Shown here in pieces: positions 18,850 through 27,169 of a DNA stretch of 28,836 nucleotides (position 1 is the first letter of the stretch; the number at the start of each line of letters is the position of its first letter). The DNA lies in NCBI GenBank assembly GCA_002104945.1, contig MCFH01000137.1, positions 1 through 28,836 on the forward strand. Reading direction: 5' to 3'. The translations under genes were made by a program, and so were the position numbers. Source of the stretch: Piromyces finnis (Eukaryota; Neocallimastigomycota; Neocallimastigomycetes; Neocallimastigales; Neocallimastigaceae). Under the pieces are notes generated by a model, which was given only the letters and a program-made list of their open reading frames with translations, did not search any database and had not been told where the DNA came from.

Positions 18850-18985
18850 TCATATATAAATCGCCACTTTCAACGTAGTGAGTGATCGCCGACCAATTAG
18901 CTGACATTCTAATTAACCGAGCCGACTTCGATATAATTTAGAAGAACTTTATTCTCTTCAACAATCGATATTTTAAATGTCATTA
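18850..18985 (+). pseudogene. Copia pol relic, C-terminal end of RNase H
   Basis: 18856-18882 reads INRHFQRSE, similar to the conserved copia segment around IDIRYHF-R. After a frame change, 18888-18914 reads ADQLADILI, similar to the conserved ADILTK motif that ends copia pol, followed by further pol-like residues and an in-frame stop. Two reading frames are needed and a stop interrupts it, so it is a decayed fragment. The assignment is from recalled motif similarity. Confidence 0.6.
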
Positions 18986-18989
18986 TCTT

Positions 18990-19740
18990 ACAATATTAAC
19001 TTGTTATAATTTTACTGGTATATCTACTTATTTTAATTTGAAGTAAAGAAATACATAATTGAGGAATATTTTATTCATTAGTTTGATATTCTATGATTAT
19101 CACTACATTAAAATATATTATCATGAAAATATTATTTCACTATATTTTAAAGGATAAGCAATTGAGAAAAATGAATGAAAACATTAGAATATGTTATTTA
19201 TTATTTATATAGGTATTAATACTTATCGTATATGTTATGGAAAATTATTCATTATTATGAAAATTTGATGCAAAATGAATGAAATTTTATGAAATTTAAA
19301 TTTCTCATTTTCAAATCTAAATATTTATTACTAAACATCTAGATTTGAGGGGGAAGTAGTGAATATACGAAATTTAAAATTCAAGATAATAATTTTTGTT
19401 TCTAGTTAAACATTGGAAATAACTAAAACATTGCATAGAAACTAAGGCTTAATAAATAGAATGAATTGAAATTCAAATTGTAAAAATTTATAAGATTCAA
19501 TATTCAATATGTAAAAATGAAAAGAACAAAATTTCAAATACAAAGTAAAATATTCTTAAATATTATAAGAATAATTAATCAATACAAAAGGCATAAAAGG
19601 AAGGAAAAACACCTAAAAGAAAATGTTAAAATTCAATATACATAAACTAAATAACTATTAAGAATTTAATTAAAATTTTACCATTATTAATTAGTATTTA
19701 CAAATAGATTGAAATACAATTATGCTAATATTCTAAAGAA
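18990..19740 (+). other. Element interior with a second PPT-like tract
   Basis: There is no gene. GAGGGGGAAG at 19347-19356, preceded by TTT, copies the context of the true polypurine tract and is followed by a sequence (TAGTGAATATACGAAA) loosely similar to the LTR start (TTAGAATATGTGAAAC). It may be an ancestral pol-end/PPT/LTR junction swallowed by the present element. Confidence 0.45.
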
Positions 19741-19752
19741 AATTGTAATTAT

Positions 19753-20060
19753 AAGGACATAAAACCAGAGAGTTATCCATAGGTTGTCCGAAGAACGTAA
19801 AACCAAGAAGATTAACCATAGGTTGTTAAGAGAACGTAAAACCAAAAAGAGTTATCCATATGTGTTGTCATAAGGACGTAAAATCAAAGGTTAACCATGA
19901 GTTGTTAAGAAAACGTAAAACCAAAGAGGTAAACCATGCGTTGTCATAAGGACGTAAAATCAAAGAGATAAACCATGTGTTGTCTATAATTCTGTGTAAA
20001 TCTCAGAGAGATTACCAATATAGTTTATAGGATAATGTAAAACCGGAAGGGTTTTCAATC
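19753..20060 (+). repeat. Minisatellite of about 38-41 bp units
   Basis: Six clear units and about two degenerate ones share GGACGTAAAACCAAAGAG followed by TTAACCAT-GGTTGT. Alternate units differ at AAGGACGTAAAATC versus AGAACGTAAAACC, suggesting growth by dimers. The array lies between the PPT-like tract and the real 3' LTR. Confidence 0.9.
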
Positions 20061-20346
20061 CTTAATGGATGGTATAACAATTTATGAATATCCAATCCAA
20101 ATTTTAAACTTTAATACTACCCAATTATACAAAGGTTTTCAGTTTATCCATAAAAACGAAGTTATAGGGTAATATTTAAATTCTTTAAAGCAATTAGCGA
20201 ATAATATATGTGAAATATTTTAAATTCCAATTAATGAAATATAAAAATTTTAAACATTAGATTTAGTTTATAGTTAATAGTTTAGAAATAATAAAATGCA
20301 CATATTCACCAGCAAACCAAATTTTACTTAGTAGAAAATTAGGTTT

Positions 20347-20355
20347 GAGGGGGAA
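20347..20355 (+). promoter_or_regulatory. Polypurine tract of the LTR element
   Basis: GAGGGGGAA lies directly against the TGTTAG start of the 3' LTR. This is the usual site of plus-strand priming and sets the element's orientation as plus. Confidence 0.85.
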
Positions 20356-20572
20356 TGTTAGAATATGTGAAACGTTATGTCACATGTATTCAAATGTATT
20401 GAAATGTATTAAAACGTATTTGTATATATTGTATTTGATTATATGTTTAAGCCACAATGTAAATGTAAAAATACATGTAGTTTGAGAAGAATGTAACGTA
20501 AGTAGTTCTTTATCATAAAATATATTAATAAAGTTGACATAATTATAAACCTAAATTAAACAACTCTTAATA
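20356..20572 (+). repeat. 3' LTR (217 bp)
   Basis: This is the complete LTR, including CCTAAATTAAA, which is absent from the 5' copy but present in the older LTR relic downstream. The 5' copy therefore carries the deletion. It is preceded directly by the polypurine tract. Confidence 0.9.
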
Positions 20573-20577
20573 ATTCT
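20573..20577. repeat. Target-site duplication, right (ATTCT)
   Basis: This is the partner of the copy at 15685-15689. It directly abuts the end of the 3' LTR, with 8 further bases before the older LTR relic begins. Confidence 0.8.
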
Positions 20578-20585
20578 ATTAATAT

Positions 20586-20753
20586 TATTAGAATATGTGA
20601 AATATATGACTCTTGTATTAAGAAATATATTAAAACGTATTGTATTTGATTAAATATTTAAGCCACAATGTAAATGAATAAATACATGTAGTTTGAATAG
20701 AAAGTTAACTATATTATCATAATTATAAAACCTAAATTAAACCACTCCTAATA
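20586..20753 (+). mobile_element. Older, decayed LTR of the same family
   Basis: It begins TATTAGAATATGTG (TGTTAG in the intact copies) and shares ATTAAAACGTATTGTATTTG, AAGCCACAATGTAAATG, ATACATGTAGTTTGA and the terminal ACCTAAATTAAAC...CTAATA. Several internal deletions shorten it to 168 bp. It is either a solo LTR or the surviving end of an earlier insertion. Confidence 0.85.
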
Positions 20754-21849
20754 TAGAAATTTCTTTTTCTCTGAAACATAACACAAATAATGAGTCATTT
20801 TAGAATATGATCATAAAAAAAAAATGTATCATCTTATATATAATTTTATATCCTCTTATATAATCCAATAATCCAATAATATAATAATTATAAGATAGGT
20901 AGGATAGGTAGGATAGGTAGGATAGGTATTCCATATCCTAATATAGTTTCTAAGCTATATTCTATCATATGAACTACTCTATATAATATACATTATTATG
21001 AAATTATGAATACACAAAGTTTACTTTTCTGTTTTATGTATCATATATAAAGAGTGGTTTGGAGAGTTATTCTTATATCATGAATACTGATGATTACAAT
21101 ATATATAAATCAATTTATTAACTTTAATCATGACTTTAAACTTTGATATTAATTAAATAAAGAGTTGGTGTATTCCTAACACAATTCAACGAATCTTTTA
21201 GTTTATTTTAGTTGTAATGTCGTCCTGCTTTAAGTTAAATTATCCAACAATCCTTTCTTATAAAATCATTTGCTACTTTTTTTTTATCCTCATATTCACA
21301 CTTTTTTTATTATAACCTCGTGATTATTTTTTTCAATTCCAAAATAGGTTTATTTAATGTATTCTTTAAATTTTTGTAATGGACTATCTACCTAACTAAA
21401 TTATTGAAATTACTCCTTACATTCATTAATATTATAAACTTTAAAAATTTTTTTGATTTTAATGGATGATGTGCAAATAAACTAAATTATATTTAAAAGG
21501 TTTAATAATTATTCATGTGTATTTCCTATATTAACACCAAGATCTTTACTAAACAAAATTAAAAATACAAGAATCCTAATTGAAATAATTTAATGATCCT
21601 TTTGGTTTTATTTTATTTTATTTTATTTAATTTTATTCTATTTTGTTATTCAAATTTGCTTTTTTTTTTTTTTTAAAAAAAAAATGATAATTTTTACTCT
21701 TTTATTTAACCCTAAAAGAGATGACATTTTTATTTTCAATTATTACTTTTAAAAAATAATATTATAATTTTTTATTTTATGTATAATTTAAAAATATTAT
21801 TTTTTTATTGCTATTAATAATTTTATTTTCTTTAAAAAAAGAAAACGAC
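20754..21849. other. AT-rich spacer
   Basis: There is no gene. It contains a short 9-bp tandem repeat (20893-20929), poly-T/poly-A tracts at 21661-21684 and TTTTA repeats near 21608-21630. It includes the 3' flank of the first CBM1 gene. Confidence 0.5.
20893..20929. repeat. Short tandem repeat (GATAGGTAG)n
   Basis: About four head-to-tail 9-bp units of GATAGGTAG stand out in AT-rich spacer. Confidence 0.95.
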
Positions 21850-22779
21850 TTAAAGACATTGAGAGTAATAATCATTAACAAATACACATTTTGAGCCTGA
21901 TTGGCAACATGTAGGACCATTAAATCCTATACCACCACATTGTCCCCATTTAGTAGCACAATTTTGATTAGTAGTAGTAGTAGTTGAAGTTGAAGTTACT
22001 TTTACAGTTTCGGTAATAGTAACAGTATCAATTTCAGTGATAGTCACCTTAACTGTAGAACATTGATTTATAATTGTTTTAGTAGTAGTAGTAGTTGGAA
22101 TAGTTTTAGTTGAAGTAGTAGTAGTAGTTGGAATAGTTTTAGTTGAAGTAGTAGTAGTAGTTGGAATAGTTTTAGTTGAAGTAGTAGTAGTAGTAGTAGT
22201 AGTTGGAATAGTTTTGGTTAAAATAGTGGTAGTAGTAGTAGTTGGAATAGTTTTAGTTGAAGTAGTAGTAGTAGTAGTAGTTGGAATAGTTTTAGTTGAA
22301 GTAGTAGTAGTAGTAGTAGTTGGAATAGTTTTAGTTAAAGTAGTGGTAGTAATTGAAATATTAGAATTTGAAAAGAGTGGTAGAGGTCTAGTAGCAATGA
22401 TTTCTGCAGTACTTGTTGCAAGAGTTATGGAGGAAGTAGTGGAAAGCTTTGATTTAGTAAAAATTGGTATTGTTCTAAGGGTAGGAAGGGCAGTTGTTGT
22501 AGTTTTTGTTATTCCAGAATAATCACAGTAATAAGTATCGTAACAATATTCATGTCTTAATGTCCAAACACCACCTACTCGAATACATTCTTCCTTATAT
22601 CCAGGTAAAGGTGTTACAGGAGTTCGACCTTCACAAAATTTTTCTTTTTCAGAAGGATCAGTTGGTTGACCTGGTATAGTTTTAGTGGCACTTACAATGG
22701 TATTTTCAGAATTAGAAGCATTAATAAAAGTTAAAGCTGTCAAAAAGACAACATAAAATAATAATTGAGATGTTTTCAT
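21850..22779 (-). CDS. Secreted CBM1 cellulose-binding protein with Thr-rich linker
   Basis: The gene encodes 309 residues. Residues 1-21 are a signal peptide. About 48-90 is a Cys-containing module (FCEGRTPV...ECIRVGGVW...[12 protein letters not shown]) of no recognised family. About 91-240 is a Ser/Thr-rich linker with imperfect repeats around [11 protein letters not shown], probably heavily O-glycosylated. A Val/Thr-rich stretch ([15 protein letters not shown]) follows. The last 35 residues are a family 1 carbohydrate-binding module: [16 protein letters not shown] and DYYSQCL with the usual Trp/Tyr and Cys pattern. CBM1 binds crystalline cellulose or chitin. There is no catalytic domain, so a scaffold, adhesin or accessory role is inferred. 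Paralogue of the gene at 24113-25018, same strand. Confidence 0.92.
   Translation of the reverse strand: MKTSQLLFYVVFLTALTFINASNSENTIVSATKTIPGQPTDPSEKEKFCEGRTPVTPLPGYKEECIRVGGVWTLRHEYCYDTYYCDYSGITKTTTTALPTLRTIPIFTKSKLSTTSSITLATSTAEIIATRPLPLFSNSNISITTTTLTKTIPTTTTTTTSTKTIPTTTTTTTSTKTIPTTTTTTILTKTIPTTTTTTTTSTKTIPTTTTTSTKTIPTTTTTSTKTIPTTTTTKTIINQCSTVKVTITEIDTVTITETVKVTSTSTTTTTNQNCATKWGQCGGIGFNGPTCCQSGSKCVFVNDYYSQCL
22080..22350 (-). repeat. Thr-linker coding minisatellite, first CBM1 gene
   Basis: Imperfect units of about 30-42 bp encode [10 protein letters not shown] with variable Thr runs (GTAGTA repeats on the plus strand). One unit has ILTKTIP instead of STKTIP. Variable run length suggests replication slippage. 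Confidence 0.9.
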
Positions 22780-24112
22780 TTTTAAATATAAAATTATAAT
22801 TTTATTAAAAATATTATTTAACCTTTGAATTATTTTTATATTGAAAAGCTATTAATCTAAATAGACCTTTTTTTTTATTTATTCTTTAATTATTTTTATT
22901 TAAATATTATTCTTTTTTTTTTTTTTTTTTTCTTTAATAAATAGTTTATTATAAATTATTTATAAAAAAAAATTATAATAAATATTTATTTTTTTTTATT
23001 TCTTTTTTAATTTAAAAAAGAAAAAAGAAAAATCCAACTTTATATAAACCTTTATGTAATTCATTGTAAGAAAAGAAATTAATTTTTTTTAAAAAAAAAC
23101 AAAGAATTGTGTAACAATTCAATTAAAAACATAAAGGGGTAAATGGAGTACAAAATAAATTAAAATTTTATTAAATTTATTTTCCATGATACGAAATGGA
23201 TATAACAATTTTATTTTATTTATTTTTAAAAAAAAAATATTACAAAACTATACTTTTTAAAAGTATAACCCTTAGTCATCCTATCTTTTAAAAGTTTAAA
23301 ACTATATATTAATTATAATATTATTATCTTTAATATGTAAAGACATAAAGAATTATTTGTTGATTATAGTAATGGAATTAGAGGAAATTTTTTTTTAAGA
23401 AAGCAGAGATGGCAAAATAGTATCATTTTTCATTCTACAACTTTTTAAATATTTTTTTTTTTTTTTTGAGAATTTATAAAAATTAAAATCATCTTTTTCA
23501 TATTTATTTTTTTTATTGTATTATCCAACTTTTATATCTAGTAATTCGTGATCTAGAACTAATTTATGTTTTAATATTAATCATAATATTATTAATCTTC
23601 AAATGTAATATGTATATACACTTTTATTTTTATTCAATTCTATGAATGCTTATTCATTTCATTTTTGTTATGAATTGTCCTTCTTTTTTTCTATATCATC
23701 AATAATTTTTTTTTTAAAAAAAAAAAAAACAACTAAATCGGTTATATATTGATATAATTAAAATTAATAGAACAAAATAAAAAAATATATTTAACTCATA
23801 AACAATTATAATAGAAAATAATAAAGTATTAAATACTTTTCAATTTCTTTTGATATATTTATTTTATTTTATACTATAAAAGTTATTGCATATCATGTTT
23901 TATCTTTTTTCATTTCATTGATTTTTAAATTTAATTTGTTTACAAAACAAATAATAGATTTTATACTATAATTTAGCAATAAATCGATTACTAAAAAAAT
24001 TTTTTTTTTAAAAACATTTTATTAAAATATATTTAAATACATAATCAATATGTATATTTATTAATACTTAATGTACTTATTTATACTATAAATTACATTT
24101 TATTAACTTTGT
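22780..24112. other. AT-rich spacer between the CBM1 paralogues
   Basis: There is no gene or convincing relic. It holds the T-rich promoter side of the first CBM1 gene (poly-T near 22911-22931), other long homopolymers (23453-23467, 23708-23730) and the 3' flank of the second CBM1 gene. Confidence 0.55.
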
Positions 24113-25018
24113 TTAAATACATTGAGAGTAGGATGAACTGTATTCATGACAGGTAGAACCTTGTTCACAACAGGTTGGACCAGAATAACCAGTACCACCA
24201 CATTGAGCCCATTTCTTAGCACAATTTTCTTGTGGTTGGCTTGTTGGTTCAGATGAATTAACAGTAATAGTAACTCTTTCAGTAACAGTAACCTTTACCT
24301 TTTCAGTGAGAGTTACAGTAACTGGTGTGCAGTTAGAATCTGATGGATTAACCTTGGTTGTAGTGGTTGGGATAACCTTGGTTGAAGTGGTAGTGGTTGG
24401 AATTACCTTGGTTGAAGTAGTAGTGGTTGGGATAACCTTGGTTGAAGTAGTAGTGGTTGGGATAACCTTGGTTGAAGTGGTAGTGGTTGGGATAACCTTG
24501 GTTGAAGTAGTAGTGGTTGGGATAACCTTAGTGGAAGTGGTAGTGGTTGGGATAACCTTGGTTGAAGTGGTAGTGGTTAGGATAACCTTGGTTGAAGTGG
24601 TAGTAGTTGGGATAACCTTAGTGGAAGAACTTATTCTATTATTAGTGGTATATACTGGTAATGCTTTAGTAAAGGTTCTTGTATCGAGTCCACAATAACA
24701 CCATTTGCTATTTTCAATACTCCATTCACCATATTTATCTCTAATGTAAATAGTGTCACAAGTATTTTTATCTTTACAATAGTTTGTGTCTTCAGGTAAA
24801 GGTACAACTGTTGCAGAAGCAGTCTTAGTAGTTGTAATAACTACAGTTTTCATTGTAGTAGTAACAGTTTTTTTAGTTATTGATGAGTTTGATGGAATTT
24901 TTGGAGGAAGACTTGTTTGTTTTGATATATATTCATAGGAAGGGTTCAAATAAGTAGTTGTTTGAGCATTAGAAAGAGCTCCTAATAAACCAACTAAAAG
25001 AAAATTATATAATTTCAT
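24113..25018 (-). CDS. Secreted CBM1 cellulose-binding protein with Thr-rich linker, paralogue
   Basis: The gene encodes 301 residues. Residues 1-18 are a signal peptide. A Ser/Thr-rich segment leads to a Cys-containing module at about 79-115 (NYCKDKNTCDTIYIRDKYGEW...WCYCG). This is followed by nine near-exact 10-residue repeats of STKVIPTTTT, a Val/Thr-rich stretch (VTVTLTEKVKVTVTERVTI) and a C-terminal CBM1 (KWAQCGGTGYSGPTCC ... SYSQCI). Architecture and strand match the gene at 21850-22779, so the two are tandem duplicates that have diverged, including in the Cys module. No enzyme domain is present. Likely a secreted cellulose-binding surface or scaffold protein, O-glycosylated on the linker. 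Long poly-T tracts sit directly upstream. Confidence 0.92.
   Translation of the reverse strand: MKLYNFLLVGLLGALSNAQTTTYLNPSYEYISKQTSLPPKIPSNSSITKKTVTTTMKTVVITTTKTASATVVPLPEDTNYCKDKNTCDTIYIRDKYGEWSIENSKWCYCGLDTRTFTKALPVYTTNNRISSSTKVIPTTTTSTKVILTTTTSTKVIPTTTTSTKVIPTTTTSTKVIPTTTTSTKVIPTTTTSTKVIPTTTTSTKVIPTTTTSTKVIPTTTTKVNPSDSNCTPVTVTLTEKVKVTVTERVTITVNSSEPTSQPQENCAKKWAQCGGTGYSGPTCCEQGSTCHEYSSSYSQCI
24350..24640 (-). repeat. 30-bp coding minisatellite, second CBM1 gene
   Basis: About nine tandem 30-bp units encode STKVIPTTTT. Units are almost identical in DNA (GATAACCTTGGTTGAAGT on the plus strand) with a few silent changes and one Pro-to-Leu variant (STKVILTTTT), indicating recent expansion or homogenisation. 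Confidence 0.95.
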
Positions 25019-26573
25019 TTTTATTTTATTTTTTTATTTTTTTTTTTTTTATTATTTATTTTTTATTTATTTTTTTTTTTTTGTTTTAAATATTCTCTCT
25101 AATTTAAATGAAAACTTTTTTAACTTTTATATTCTTTTTTTTTTTTTTTTTTTAATTAAATAGTAGATTTGAATTAAATTAAAATTTATATTAAAAATTG
25201 ACTACGTTGTTTTACAAGCCTTCAATGTATTTACATTAATGTGTTTCATTAATTTAAAATATCACATGCCATATATTATATACTATAAAGATATATTTTC
25301 AATCTATATAATTAATTAGTGTAATTGTATTATACATGTTATACCTAACTTACATCTATTAGGATTGTTTTAATCCCAGAAAATAATAACTGCTAGTCCA
25401 AATCTTTTAAGAAAAATTGTTAATCGTAGTGGATTGGGAAAAAACATGAAACTAATGAATATATTAAATTAAATATTTATACATAAAACTTGAAATTAAT
25501 GAGTATAAGCATGTATAAGCAACTTAGTATATATAAATGTTACAATGAAAAAAAAAAAAAAAAACTTATATTTTTTAATTGATGTATTGGATAAAACTAT
25601 TGTTTTTTATATTTTAACTCAATCGAAATAGTTATTCATTTAAAAGAAGAAAATATAAATGAAAATTTAGATAAAAATTACATAGAGAAATTATTAATAA
25701 TAGTATAGTAAATAATAATTCTAAAAGATACGTTTATTAAGTAGTATTGAAGTTACTTTTTTTTTTAAAATTTTTATTAATATTAGTTAGGTATGTATTT
25801 AATACTATTTATAAACAGAAATTTTTTCTAAAGGAGCATATATATTTGCTATTTATAATTATTCTGAAATGTATCAATGCAAAAATAAAAAAAAAAAAAA
25901 ACGTCGGTATGGAGATGACTTATCTATTTGTTATTATAAAAAGTAAATTCATAGATGGTAGTAATGTATTAATAACCTAAATTATTTCTATTAACTTTTA
26001 ATCCATTTTAAATATCTATAAATACTTTTATAAATTATTGCTAATATTATAAAAATGCATAGTGTAAAGTAAAAACCTTTATATAACTTTGGCTTTATTT
26101 AATATATTATATTTTATTTATTGTACAACAAATTTTAAATTAAATCCATGAAATAATAATGCATTAAATAGTAAGGTATACTATTATATATTAATAAGAC
26201 AAAATAAAATAGTTTTCTCTAATTAAATCAAAAGTATACTGTGTAATTTTATTTTACTCTATATTATAATAATAATCTGGGGTTTTTTTTTTTAATTCTT
26301 CAAATTTCAAATTTAATACATAATTAGAATCTTTTATTTTATCTTTTATATTTTATCATTATCATTAAAGAATTAAATAATAAAATAAAATATCAAGTGA
26401 AACATGAATCCAGAAATATTTAAAAAAATTCTAAAGTTTATTATATCATAAAATCAATATTTCATTAATTTTCAAATTAATGTTTATATATATAATCATT
26501 CAGATATTTATTAAAATAGTATTAAGTATTGGGTAAGTATTATTAAAAATATATATTTATTATTATTTTATAA
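25019..26573. other. AT-rich spacer
   Basis: The left end is the T-rich upstream region of the second CBM1 gene (25020-25160). The remainder is AT-rich with no accepted gene; a 77-codon frame at 25747-25980 is low-complexity and starts with TTG. A small hairpin GGATT-GTTTT-AATCC lies near 25361-25375. Confidence 0.5.
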
Positions 26574-26871
26574 TTAAATATAAAACAATAATAATACATT
26601 AAAAACTTTATCGTCATATATACAAGATACAGCAATGTAACATTTTAAATTGTAGTTTTCATCTGAAAATTCAATAGAGTTACTTAAAATATCATAAATT
26701 CCTAATTTAATACAATTACTCTTTCTGCAATAATAACTCCATTCATAATTTACATTTACTCCTGAATTTTGATATTTATTCACAAAAGTATCAGGTACAT
26801 TATTCATAGTTACATTTAAACTGTATATCAAAGGAAGTATAAATAAATATGTATATAATTAAATATAACAT
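26574..26871 (-). pseudogene. Small secreted-type protein with an apparent frameshift
   Basis: The main frame (26574-26831) encodes about 80 residues of mixed beta-type sequence with four Cys (YYCRKSNC and LKCYIAVSC) but no good ATG at its start; the first in-frame Met is at 26805-26807, inside the protein (MNNVPDTF). In the same frame further upstream it reads LYTYLFILPLIYS, a typical signal-peptide core, then meets a stop. An ATG in the neighbouring frame (26869-26871) begins MLYLIIYIF. Joining the two needs a one-base shift in the AT-rich stretch near 26835-26850. It is therefore either a recently broken gene, an assembly indel, or an exon with an unseen intron. Family not recognised. Confidence 0.45.
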
Positions 26872-27169
26872 TATAATATCTAAATATCTAAATGTTTTAT
26901 ACGTTTATTTAAGAAAAGTATACATTTCCTAATATACAAAATAATAATGATAAATTGAGTTTTTTTTTTATTAAAATTTTTTTTTTTTTTTTTACTTTCA
27001 ATTTATAGAATTATTAGAATTTTCTATATATTAAAATAGAAGATGCTAAAATTTTATATTGAAATTCGATTGGTTGAAAATTAATGACAATCATTTTATT
27101 AACATTTAAAAATATTTTTAAATCACATATCACATATATGATAAAAATAATATTATTAATGATAAATAG
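26872..27169. other. AT-rich spacer downstream of the ABC transporter gene
   Basis: It contains only homopolymer-rich spacer (poly-T at 26976-26993). No gene was seen. Confidence 0.55.

Larger units (their letters stand above)
15690..20572 (+). mobile_element. Non-autonomous LTR retrotransposon (copia-like) carrying a lysozyme gene
   Basis: Two direct LTRs (15690-15895 and 20356-20572) start TGTTAGAATATG and end CTCTTAATA. They are flanked by the perfect 5-bp duplication ATTCT (15685-15689, 20573-20577). A polypurine tract GAGGGGGAA touches the 3' LTR, which fixes plus orientation. Between the LTRs, the only intact gene is a GH24 lysozyme in sense orientation. Pol is reduced to a broken relic resembling the copia RNase H end near 18856-18980. 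The LTRs differ by one substitution and one 11-base gap, so the insertion is recent. With no intact reverse transcriptase it must have been moved by enzymes supplied elsewhere. Confidence 0.85.

Noticed and set aside
19753-20060. Regularly spaced repeats resembling a CRISPR array
   Set aside because: Units are contiguous and diverged with no unique spacers of constant length, and they lie inside an LTR element of a eukaryote.
22214-22522. Plus-strand open frame rich in Val
   Set aside because: It is the antisense of the Thr-rich linker of the CBM1 gene.
24306-24698. Plus-strand open frame with repeated GITLVEVVV
   Set aside because: It is the antisense of the STKVIPTTTT repeats of the second CBM1 gene.
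25747-25980. Plus-strand 77-codon frame
   Set aside because: It has a TTG start, low-complexity hydrophobic and Lys content and a poly-A tract; no support.
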